A stretch of 64,000 bases of DNA from Tetrahymena elliotti 4EA (taxonomy: Eukaryota > Ciliophora > Oligohymenophorea > Hymenostomatida > Tetrahymenidae), in assembly GCA_000231825.2 (NCBI GenBank), contig JH720301.1, positions 186,001-250,000 on the forward strand. The letters run 5' to 3'. The notes under the pieces are model-generated. The model made no database searches. It saw only the letters and a program-made list of their open reading frames with translations, and was not told the DNA's origin. A program made the position numbers and the translations under genes. Within the stretch, counting starts at the first letter, position 1, and every line of letters begins with the position of its first letter. Positions 37,278-49,000 of the stretch are shown here, in pieces.

Positions 37278-39966
37278 ATGAGTAAGTAAAGTAGATTTAT
37301 TTTTTACTAAGCTGATATTCTTGCTAAGTAATTATTATACAGAAAATAATTTCTTAATCTATCTTAATGGGGCCTGTTCTCTACATAATAAGCATCCAGC
37401 TTATTAAATTTAAGCTAAAGATCAAAGAGCTTATTTTTCTAGAATGTTTGCAATTTTGGAGATATTGCTGATAAAGAGTATCAATAAAATAAAAAAATTA
37501 AACAAAAAAATGGTTAAAGAAATAAACAAAGTGAAAGTGAAGAAGAGGAAGTAAATGTTAAAAAAATTGAGGATAAAAGAATAGATTAATCAGATACTTT
37601 ATATCTGATCCAAAAAATTTAGCACAGTGTCCCAAATATAAAATCAAGATATTTTAGTGTGTATGATACCTTTTCAAATGTAAAAATTGAAGATAATGTC
37701 TAATTTTTCAAAGAAGCAAGGCACAAATATAAGATTAATGATATTGCTATTTTTTGCTATTTCAGTTTAAGGGAAATTCAAGATATGTATAAGAAAGAGC
37801 ATAAAATTCTTTCATTTATGTTAGAAGATAAAATTATTTAGCGCTTTCGTACTTATTTTGATAAGAATAAAAAATTCTAGAAAATATTTTCAAATTATTA
37901 TGAGCTTTCAATTAATGAGAGATTTGAATTAGTAACATAAAAATTTGGTCTTAATAATACACAATTTTACTTAGATTTCTATCCTCTTTATGATCTTTTT
38001 TTAGCTTATGCAGTCTAAAATTTAGAAAAAAAGTATTAAGAATCTATTGAAATTTACAATTTATTACAAATTGAAGAACCTCATCACATGTATTAGGATA
38101 CCCGTAAAATGAAAAGAAAAATTATTTATCATTATGGACCAACAAACTCAGGAAAAACACATTCTGCCTTAGAAACTTTAATGAGTGCTAAATCTGGAAT
38201 ATATTGTGGGCCACTCAGACTTTTGGCAAGAGAAATATATTAAAAGTTTAAGCAAAGAGGGTTAAGTTGCAACCTAATTACAGGTTAAGAAAAATTAATT
38301 GAACCTGATTCTGATTTCTACTCTTGCACAACAGAAATTGGGTGCTAAAAGATTGATTTGGATTTTGATTGTGCTGTTATTGATGAAATATAATATTTAG
38401 GTAAGTTTTTATAATGAATTACTTTTTGTAAACAAAATATTAATATGAAGGTGATCCAGAGAGAGGTGCAGCATGGACCAAAGCTTTTTTAGGCTTGAAA
38501 GCTAAAGAAATACATGTTTGTGGTGACGGGAGAGCCCTTTAATTAGTGGAAAATATGTGCAAATAAGTTGGTGACGCATTTGAAACAGTAAAATATGAAA
38601 GAATGAGTTAATTAACAGTAGAAGAAAAACCATTTGAGTTACCTCATGATCTTCAAGAAGGAGTATCTTTTATAATCAAACTTTAAACATAAATTTATTA
38701 AAATTTTATTAAATTTTAGGATTGCTTGATTTGTTTTAGTGTAAATGAAGCTATTTCTTTTAAAAGGATTGTTAACAATTACATTAACTCTAAAAATACT
38801 GAAAATTCATAGAGTTAAGAAAATTAATGTAGTATAATCTATGGTAGATAGCCAGCAGAAATTAAAAAAGAATAAGCTGAGCTCTTCAATAACAGGACTC
38901 ATAAATATCTAGTTGCTACAAATGCTATTGGTCTTGGACTTAATCTTAACATTAGAAGAGTAGTTTTCACAACATTCACAAAAAATCATTAAAGCTAAAG
39001 AAAAGGTATTGATTCTAATGAAATTCTATAAATAGCAGGTAGAGCTGGTAGATTTCGAGAGGATGGCTTAGTTACTGCAAGAAATGTAAAGTAGATCAAA
39101 ATATTAAAAGAAACTCTACAAAAAAGAGACTCGCTAATATGTAATTTTAGTTCAAAGAATTTAATTTTGTTTGAAACAATAACCCTAATTTTATGTTAAA
39201 AATAACTTGAAAAAATATTGAATAAGTATTTTATATTAAATGGTAAAAAATATGCTCTTATTTTAACTTTTAAGCAGTGATAAAATAGTTAGTTTTTTAT
39301 GATGATTATACTTCTTTTCAAAAATGAATTAATTTTACAATTTTCATAAATATTTTTGGGAATGAATTTTTATTGAACATTTTTATATTAAATATAGAAT
39401 AACAAACAATATAAAAGGCTGCATTCTTCCCAACATTTGAATAAATTGAAGGTTTTAGAGATTGGTTAACTTAAGGGAAGAAAAAGAAATAGATTAAATT
39501 AAGTGAAGTTTTTCAAAAATTTGTAAATTATTCTACTCTATAAGGAGCTTACTTTATCGAAAATGAAAGGGAGTTCTGTCATAAGGCAGATCTTATTGAA
39601 GATTTTGGATTATCTTTAAGTGATTAATTCACATTTAGTTAAGCTCCAATGAGATTTGGAAAAGTATTTGAAAAAGAGAGAGAATTATTTAAACTGTTTG
39701 CATAAAAATATGCTTTGGGATAGGAGATAACATTACCAATTCTATTAAAAGATGATGAAAAAATTAAGAGTATAATCTAGCAATAACAAGCTAATAAAGA
39801 TTCTTTAACCATATATGAATCTTTGTATTATATTTTAGAGTTATATATATGGCTTGGAAATAAATTTGGAGAAGAAAGTTTCCCTGACATGCAGTTAGCT
39901 TAAAACAAAAAATCTGTTATCTGTGATATGATGAACCAAATACACTCATAAAATTAATATTAATGA
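37278..39966 (+). CDS. SUV3: ATP-dependent RNA helicase Suv3 (SUPV3L1), 4 exons, 808 aa
   Basis: Exons are 37278-38400, 38451-38662, 38720-39242 and 39398-39966 (introns 50, 57 and 155 nt). Helicase motifs are clear. Walker [14 protein letters not shown] starts near residue 287. Motif Ia is GPLRLLARE. Walker B is VIDEIQYL near 369. VCGDGRAL follows, then CFSVNEA and YGRQPAEIKKEQ. Motif V is [12 protein letters not shown] and motif VI is QIAGRAGRF. The C-terminus ends with YIWLGNKF and FPD, as in the Suv3 C-terminal domain. Suv3 unwinds RNA in the mitochondrial RNA surveillance and degradation complex. The N-terminus (residues 1-60) is basic, Ser/Gln-rich and lacks acidic residues up to Asp13, compatible with an import signal. 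The start is fixed by a TGA immediately before the ATG. Confidence 0.92.
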
Positions 39967-40209
39967 TATTCAAAGATTATGTAAAAATAAGGTTTATTAT
40001 TCAAATATTTTAATAGTTAGCTGTTTGAATCATAAGAGTATTTATTTATTTATTTAAAATGAGCTAAAGAATTAAAAACATTTAAATAGATGCAAAAATA
40101 GTTATAATTATTATTCCTTTTTATTCTAATTTGTAAAATAATTTATTTTTATATAAATTTATTTCTATTTATTAAAGCCAATAAAAATTATTTATTTTTT
40201 AACTTAAAA
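39967..40209. other. convergent spacer
   Basis: A 240-bp AT-rich spacer between the stops of two convergent genes. It presumably holds both polyadenylation sites. No motif was identified. Confidence 0.4.
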
Positions 40210-42973
40210 TCAATTTTCTTCTTCACCTTCTCCATTTTATTCTTCATTTTCTTTTTCCTCACTATTTTAATTTTCTTCACGATCTTACTAGCATTTTAAA
40301 TTATAGCTGCTTTTTGGATCATCTAAAATATCTTAATTTTCTCCTTTTTCAAATTGATAGTCTGAAAACCATTCTAATCTTGAAATAAGAACTGATGCTA
40401 ATTATTTAACAAAGTAATGCAAAACTTCTTAATCAAGATGTTATATTTTAGGGTGAGCAGACTCATACATATTACTTATACCTTTAACATTAACCACTTC
40501 TAATACAGCGAGAGCTTCTTTAGTTTTTGGGTGAGTTACTGGTATACACAAAGTTGGCATTTATGTGACTATATCAACATCAGGGCTAAACTATTTATGA
40601 TGATAACAATTAAAGCAGTTAACAGTCTCTTTTTATTTAAATACTAATCCCTAATAGAATAAAAAAATATAATAAATTTTAAATAAAACCTTTAATTTAA
40701 CTTTACAGCTATTCCTTAATCTATTTTAAGTGTAACAAGTTCATTATCTTCATTAATATACCACATATTACCATCCATGCTATTTATGATAATCCTAGCA
40801 TCATCAATATGCATTATATCTTTTAATTTTGATTCTGAAGAATAAACTATTCCCTTTAAGTCTTTTAAAGAATTTTAATAGATTCCTAGCTATTTTATCA
40901 AATTAAAAAATAATTAAAACTCATCAATTTTAATTAAATTTATATTTTTTTTAAATAATTACATTAACTATGCTTCTAAGTTTACTATGAGCTAAGTTTT
41001 GTTCATCATAGTTGATTGCATTTTTTAAAACGATTCTACTAAAATCTGCAATAACCATTAATAGAGCTTCATCATCTTTTGTAAAATGCCCATTTAGTTT
41101 ATTAATACATTGAATAGCACCTTAAATAAATTTAATACTTTCATTAATTATTTTTTTAAATAATTTTATTTTTACCTAGGACTCTTCCGTGCTCATCAAT
41201 GATAGGTACACAAAGGATTGTTCTACTTTTATAATTCATTTTTTTATCAAAATCTTTATTAAATCTTTCATCTGCATAAGCATTCAATATATTTAGAGTT
41301 TCTTTGGTGGTAGCTACAAAACCTTAAATTCATAATTTTAATTTAATCTTATTGAGATTAAAAGTTAAGTAAGTAGTTACCTGCTATACCCTAGTTTATA
41401 GGCATTCTGATCACATTCTTAGTTCCTTTAGCCATTTTAGACCAAAGCTCATTCTTTTTTTCATCAACAACATATACAGTGCATCTATCACATTCCAAAC
41501 CTGAAATAATTAATTTAATTTTAAAAATAAAATAAAGCATATTTTACAAATGCATGTTTCATCTACAATTGTTTCTAATGCATCATTCAAGACTAGAGAT
41601 TTTGTCATTTCAAAAGATGCTCTTATGATTTTTTTCAATCTAATTAGAAGGAGGAAAAATACTTTTGAGTCTTAAAGGGCTTTTCTTATTCTTTCATATA
41701 TAACTCCAAGTGTAAGTTTTGGAGCCTTAGTTATGTATTCTATAAATTTAGTTTCATCTTTAACTAATTTATGTAAATAGCTAATATTTTCATTTGTATT
41801 ATATGCTTCAATAGCTTCATCATCATCTATTTTTAATTTATAATTACTTTATACTATGACAATTATTTTATTTACTCAAATTTAAATTAATTATTGTTGG
41901 AGTCTTAAGAGTATCTGTTTAATTATCTCCAGCTAAATAGCTATTCATAGGAAGGAAACTAGTGGCACTTAGCTCACTGATTGAGTTCCTATTTGACTTT
42001 TTAGCAAGATTAGGATTATAAACCTATAAATTTTAATTATTTGTAATCTATGTAGTTAAATTCTATTGCATTTATGTCTAAACAGGTGCAGCTGTAGTTT
42101 AGATAACAGGAACCCCCTGCTGTCTAATATTAGAGGATGATTTCTGTTTTATATTTAATTACTAATCTTCATTATTTTGAACAAGTTCGTCTTATTTTAT
42201 GTTACACAAGAAAAAATTCTTTTAAAAAGTTAAAATAATTAATAATATTAAACATTTTAGTTACTTTAAAGTTTAGATATAACGGCTTTCTAAAAGTTTT
42301 CCATAGAATTTGATTCTTTTCCTTAAATTCTTGGTGTTTAAACTCCGTAATCTTTTTATTGGATTATTATTGTGTTTTTTTGAGATTTTCCTTCCTTTTT
42401 GTTTGGTGCTCTATCTTTAAATTATGCTTCAAGTTTAGACAATTCATCTTTAACTCTGTTCAATTCTTTTCTTTCAGCTTCAAGCAATTCATCTTTTTTT
42501 TGAGCTGAAATAGATAAAAAATTATTTAAAAAAGAGAGTCTTTCTATTTCTTTATTCTTCAAACGTAATAAATTCTATTTATATTGAACTTTTAGTAATT
42601 CTACATAGTTAAAATATCATTAATTACTTCAAGCTATCTAGCATAATCAGTTAAGTTTATAAGCGTGGATTTAACATTATCTGGAATTACTCTTTAATAT
42701 AGATATAATAAATAAATTATTTTATCATTTTTATATTATAATTATTCATTTATTTATCCATATTAGTAGTTATCATAATGATTACTTTTTTTTAGAGTTG
42801 ATAATGTCGCTAATATTAGGTAAATTAGAATGAAACATTTCAGGCTGAATTTTATCTTATTCCTTTTTGGATATTTGAGGGAAAAAAACTGCACTGTTAA
42901 TTAATTCAGTATACAGGTCCTCAATTTTATTGTTGACTGTAATTTTTTAAGTAGAATTATACTTTCTTTACAT
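40210..42973 (-). CDS. tandem GAF-domain protein, 10 exons, 734 aa
   Basis: Exons: 42786-42973, 42628-42691, 42265-42574, 41876-42190, 41548-41826, 41381-41500, 41176-41322, 40963-41120, 40707-40889 and 40210-40650. Residues ~1-290 are coiled-coil and then Gln/Asn/Ser-rich. GAF-A spans ~375-520 (CDRCTVYVVDEKKNELWSK, then IRMPINQGIAGFVA, LCVPIIDEHGRV and GAIQCINK), a strong match to cyclic-nucleotide phosphodiesterase-type GAF domains. GAF-B (~525-690) is more diverged (DGNMWYINEDNELV, QGIAGLVF, CIPVTHP and VLEVVNV). The tail is Glu-rich. GAF domains bind cyclic nucleotides or other small ligands, and a pair usually regulates an attached enzyme. No phosphodiesterase, cyclase or kinase domain is present, so it may be a stand-alone sensor or scaffold. 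Confidence 0.85.
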
Positions 42974-43502
42974 TTCGTATCTTTAAATGTGAATATGATT
43001 GTTTATTATGTTTGAGTATAATTAAATACAACTACTTTTAGAAAACAATTAAATTTTATCAATTTAATTAAAATCTTTACAAATTCAAGAACTAATATAA
43101 TTGGATTTCCTCTAAATAAATTATTGGTATTAAACACAAAGAAAGCTGATCATTCAGTGAATTAATTCTTAAATATTTTAAATAAGTAATGAAGATATTT
43201 ATGTTAAGTAAATTAAATTTTGCTAAAATATTTATTCACTCTAAAAATTTAAAAATAAATTAGAAATAGAATATTTTAAGAGCAAATAAATAATCTAAAA
43301 TGAATTTATAAAAATAATTAACTTAGGTTATAAATTGAATTTGAAATATTCATTAGCAACAGCCTAAAATTCAACATGATATGTATAAACCTCCTATTTT
43401 TTTAATTAAAATCTAAAATATTTAAGATTAACTGAAAAATTTTTTAAAGCAAGAAGCCATATAAAAATTTAAAAAAAGTGAAGAAGAATATTAAAAAAAA
43501 TA
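42974..43502. other. divergent intergenic region
   Basis: About 530 bp, AT-rich, between divergent genes. It should hold both promoters. No frame or known element was seen. Confidence 0.45.
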
Positions 43503-45442
43503 ATGTTGCAAGAATGGAATTAATTTAACTATTAAACTAAAATAAACAACCAAGGCTGTGATAGCTTTGAAAACTAAATTGGTAATATTCTATCCTTATC
43601 TAATTTACTCTAACTTAAACAGAATTAATCATTTTATTATTTTTTACATTTTAGGAGAAATCAGTATAATTTAAGATGATTAAGTAAAAAGAAGTTGCTA
43701 AAACTAATTAAATTGTTTATAATTTAAAGGTCATAGCCTTTGTAGTAATAGTTAAATTGAAGAAATCAATTTTCTTGCTCAAAGATTAGGAATTAGTGGA
43801 GACTTTACTGAAAATGTCTCATAATATGGAACAAATTAATAAATTAGTTAAAATTAAATACCTGAATTCTAAAGAGAAAACATAGAGATGAAGATGAATT
43901 TTATTGATAAAATCCATCAAAGTCTTGTTAATTACAATTTAAATGCTCCTATTTTTTATTACTAAAACTCTGATAATATTGTTATAAATATGAATTAAAA
44001 TAATTCTACTTTAAATGCATAAAATAAATTAAACACATAACAAATTAACTATTTAAATGAAAGTCTTATACATCAATAGCAATAAGATTTCAACATTCCT
44101 CTTCAACAAAAAATTAATGCTTATGATAAAAAGTCTGACAAATCTCAAGACAAGAAGAGAAAAAGCTCAAAAAAGAAGTCATAAAAATAGAAAGATAATA
44201 ATGAAAAGAGAGAAATTTTAAATTCATCTTCAAGCACAACCAAAGAAATAAATAAATATAACTCAAAACAAGAGCATAGAATAATATCAAAAGAAGATAA
44301 AGAGAACATAAATTTAAGCTAATCGGTGTTGGTAGATTCTGTGTTAATGCCATTAAAAGGAATTTTAAAACAAGATAAAAAATTTGTTACTTTTGAGAAA
44401 CAATCTAATCCTTCTCCCTACAAAAAGAATAACAAATTTATACCTTAGAGTAATAATATTTTTTACAGTAATTAAGATTAGTAATATTCATAAGAAACAT
44501 CATCAAACAGCAGTAATGATAATCAATTTGATTAATCAAGTTTTGTATAAGAATGCTAAAGAGAATCTGTGTTGAATAATTCCTCTAGGTTTAGCAATAA
44601 TTCTTAATAATTAAGAAAATATTCCTCAGGGAAAAAAACTTAAAACATACAAGAATCAGAGGATCTAAATTAGGCTAAGTGTAAAAGAATTTAGAGGACA
44701 AATTAAACACCTCAGTCAAATAAAAGAGATTAAAATTCACATTTAAATCTTTCTTGTGAGGAAAAATAAAGGGAGCTTTCTATTAACCAAGTAAAATTTT
44801 CTCCTATATAAAAATCTTTTATGAGTTAAACTATTTCTAGCGAGTTGAGAAAAAGTGATAAAAAACCATCTAACTCAAAAGAAAGAAAAGAACGTAGTTT
44901 AAGTAAGAATAGCAATAGAAGCTAAAGTAAAGGCAGAAATAACTCCTAAAATGAGTACTAATCAAGAAGAGCTAGTAAAAATAGTATGGTATAATAAGAG
45001 TAAGACAAAAAGAGTTAGTACTATTAATCAAAATGGTTGATTGATACAACAAATAAAACTAAATAATCTAAAAATGATATTGATATGATAAATAAACTTT
45101 ATGAGAAAGCTATTTCAAATAAATCTCAACCATATCAAAATATCTAACAAAAGAATTTTATTGAAGATAATAAGAATAGTATTTCTAACATCTCTTAAAG
45201 AAGAAATCAACATAAAAACTGGGATGAAATCATCAAAAAAGAATTCAATATTTAAAATAGACAGATAGCCTCTACTTAATAGAAAAATAATCTTAACGAA
45301 TCTTCATCATCAGCTTCTTTCTTTTAGGATTATGGTAAATTATTATTTTTCTTAATAAAAGTTAATTTTTTATAATTTAAAAATAGTTTACAAAGATCAA
45401 AATTAAAGTGATTACTACAAAAGAAAATACGTTAACAATTGA
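43503..45442 (+). CDS. disordered Ser/Asn/Gln/Lys-rich protein with SILK and RVxF PP1-docking motifs, 3 exons, 604 aa
   Basis: Exons are 43503-43581, 43655-45334 and 45387-45442. Apart from a short helical stretch (residues ~60-130), the protein is low-complexity: basic Lys/Ser clusters, Gln runs and many Ser-Asn repeats. At residues 262-273 it carries GILK followed four residues later by KFVTF. These fit the SILK ([GS]IL[RK]) and RVxF ([RK]x(0-1)[VI]x[FW]) motifs by which regulatory subunits grip protein phosphatase 1, in the usual SILK-before-RVxF order. The preceding PLK resembles the PP1 inhibitor-2 context. A role as a PP1 targeting or inhibitory subunit is therefore proposed but untested. 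Many RSxS/KxS sites suggest phosphoregulation. The third exon adds only 18 residues. Confidence 0.72.
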
Positions 45443-46082
45443 AACTAAATTTTTTGATTTACCTAGAAGCACTTTAAAAGATTTATTATAAATATGTAAT
45501 ATGAGACAAATAATTCGAGGAAATGAATTATTTTAGCTACAATTAACTTATTATTAATTAAATATATAAATAAATATAATATTCAAGTATCTAAATAATT
45601 ATAAAATATGAGAAATGTTCCTTTCTATTTTTATCAAAATTAAATTATTTTTCATCCTTAAAATTTAATTTTTATTATTATTAAATGTACATCTAAAGAA
45701 GATCTTGAATATTTTGTCTAAATAATAATAAAAACTATTTAAAAATTTTACAATAAAGACTATAAAAATTTACATACAAATAAAAAATATTTTTTAGAAA
45801 AAAAAATTTCATAGAAATATTAATTAGAAGCAATAAAAATAATATTCAAACACATTTTTTTGTTTAACACTATTAACAACTGATTAAATAATAATAAAAT
45901 TATTGAAAAGCAAGATAGATAAATTTAACTTTAGTTAATATATTTTAGCAAATTTTATTGTAATAATATTAACAAGCTGAAGGTATATTAATTTTAATAT
46001 CAAATATTAGATTCAATATTAAATTACTTGTTGTTTTTTAAATTAAATTTTTTTATACTATATCATTAATTATTTTAAATCA
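45443..46082. other. convergent intergenic region
   Basis: About 640 bp of AT-rich sequence between convergent genes. No sustained frame or structured element was seen. Confidence 0.45.
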
Positions 46083-49000
46083 TCATTTATCATTATGTTT
46101 TTACTGTATCAGTTTAATCTTAATTTTTGTTAGATCTATTAGATTTTTAGGCTTCTCTACTTGAATAAATTAATCACTTGCTTAGAATGTACTTTGCTTG
46201 AGTTAGCAATATTCACGGGCAAACCTAATATTTTATCAATTATAAAATTTTAAATTCAAAAACTAGTTAGGAAATAAGATACTTTCTGCCGAAGTTTTAT
46301 TCTTCTTAATATTCTTTATTTTTTTCTACTTTATACTTGATTTTAAAATACTCTTCACAAGTATCACGTAAGTTGCTTTCTACTTCTGTAGCAACAAGCT
46401 TGATAACCTTTAATTTAAATATCAAAATAAAATAAGCTAGACTAAAATAAATTTAATTACTTTGTTTGATTGTTATTTAAATTATTCGGAGTTTCTTTCT
46501 TAGGCCTACCTTTAGAAATCATAATAATATGGTAATGAAGGTTAATCTTTAGGAGTTTAAGTAGCTGTTTAGAATTAATGCATGATTTCTTAATGTTTTT
46601 TTACATTACTTTTTTTCTTAGTAATTTCAGGCTGAGGACCAGGACTAGGTATGATAACTTTATTTTGTGCCTTACTATAATATTAAAGCTGCTATAAGTA
46701 TCTTTGGTATAAAATTTTTTCTCTTTTTTTAAGTTCTTCTAATTAGAGTTTTTTACGTTACTCAGTTCTGGTAAAATTACCTTCTTTTAATGTTTTAGAA
46801 AATTCTTCTAAGTTTGTTCCCTTAAAATATGATGGTTCTTCTGGTTCTTACATATTAGAAGACCCATAATACATCATCATATGTTCCATTTCCTTTTAAT
46901 ATTTCTACCTTTCTTCTTGAGCTTTCTTTTATCTTTCTATTTCATCTTGAATTTATTTTTTGTCAAACTTACAAAAATTCATATCGTACAAAGAATTTCT
47001 ATAAATCTTTTTATATTGAGGGGCCATTTCGAAATACTTTTACAAATCTTCTTCATCTTCATATTTATCTATAATATCTCTTACTTCCGAGTGTTTGCTA
47101 TGCAAAGAAGGAGTTACATTAGCACTCCTTATTCTTAAATCTTTATTTCTCATTTCTTTCAAACTTTATGATTTAATTTTTAAAGTTTTATCTATATCTT
47201 AAGTCTTCTTTCTGGGTTCTTCTATTACTAATAAATATTGAAAATTTTAATCAACAAAAATAAGTAAAATCTGTTTGTGTAATTGTAATATTTTAAATAT
47301 GATTTACCTTACTAAAATTAAATGACCTTTTCTGATTGTTTTGATTAGTTTTAATATATACTCTTTTTAGGTAAATTATTTGTTGAATTAGTATTAGGCT
47401 TTTTTAATATTGATTAAGAGGATTTCGGTGTTTAGTTGATATGTGAGAGAGAAAATTATATAAATTGTTGTGAGCCTTATGTACCATGGCTATGATGGTG
47501 CATTTATGCATTTTATGATTCTGCTATTTATTGAGATTGCTTTGGGTTATTTTATTTTTACATTTGGTATTATTATATTTATTCTTGGCTTTCCTATTTA
47601 TTGAGGATTTATTTCTGTTACTCATTATATTTCATTTCTTCTTCTTTATGCTTATCTCTTTCTTACTATTCTTTCTTAATACGTTCATTTCTTTCTATTT
47701 CTCTTAGCTATCCCAAGTATGCCTAAAAAACAGTTTTTAAATTTGTTGCCCTATCAAACATAGGATCATCTCTATACTTAAATATGGCCTCTCTCAAATT
47801 CTTTTTTTTCTTTTTTTCTTACAATTTAGACTCTAAAGCTTTTGTCATTTCATCATTTAAATCCACATTAAGACCCTATTTGATTACAAAAATAGCTAAT
47901 AAAAACATAATAAAAGAAGTATTAATAAATTTATACTTTATCAATGACAAGATCAACATTTCTTTCCTTCTTTAATTGTTTAATTTTATCTAATTCTCGA
48001 ACAGTATCAGCTAATAAGACTTAAAACTCTCCATTTCTTTCTATTTCTAGCTTATGATCAAGATACAAATCATTGTATTAATCTTTTAGGGTAGGGTTTA
48101 AGTCTCTAAATATTTTTAAATGCACAATTTTTCTAGCAAATTCCATTTTCTTTTTATCCATTTCATCTCTATCCAAAAGAAATTCAAAATGCTAATAAAC
48201 TTATTTAATGTCTTTTATTTTTTCTTATTCAACTTTGTCAACTACAATATTCTTAATATGTTCTTCAAGATATTTCACCTTTAATAAAATTAAGATATTT
48301 AAATCCTCTTACATATTTTTTTAAGTGTTATACATTAAATTCTTAGGCATTTCTAGGATATCTCAAAAGTTTCTGATATTTTTCTATACTCTCCTCTATT
48401 ATTGTTTTGAGAGCTTTCTTGGGAGTTACTTGTCTAACATAAGGATCAAAATCTACAAAATTTATTAAGTTAATTTTAAGGTTATTAAATAAAAATAATT
48501 AAAATACAATCATTAGAAGTTAAAACTTTAGATTTGTATTCTTGAGGATGTTATTTTATAGCAGGAGGTTTTTTCTTAAATTTATGAGGATCTAAAGCAA
48601 CATATTTTTTGGTAGATAACTATTATTATTGCTTTTCTTAATTTTGACTTGTTTGCTTGTTTTGAACTGAATTAACTTCTGATTATTAAGAAACATTTTA
48701 CTTTACTTAAAATTTCCATTATTCTTCCAAATCGTTATTTAAAAAGAAATCAGCTCCTAAGTCAAAAAATGACTTATTAACTTGAGACTTATCATCATCT
48801 TCACTATCTTAGTCTGACTATGAAATATTTGTCTGTTTTTCATTAAAACGACTTTGAGACATAGAGCTCTGGTGCTTATTATCTTTGGCATGCATTTTGG
48901 AATCTTATTCAGTGTCTTGCTTTATTTCGTCTTAGTCTGTAGTGACTAACTTTACATTATCAAGATTTTAAAACTGAATAGAATTCGATTTTGGAGATTT

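Noticed and set aside
44114..44353. 79-codon hydrophobic minus-strand frame
   Set aside because: It is antisense to a Lys/Ser-rich coding stretch of the plus-strand gene; Leu/Phe runs are the complement of Lys/Glu codons.
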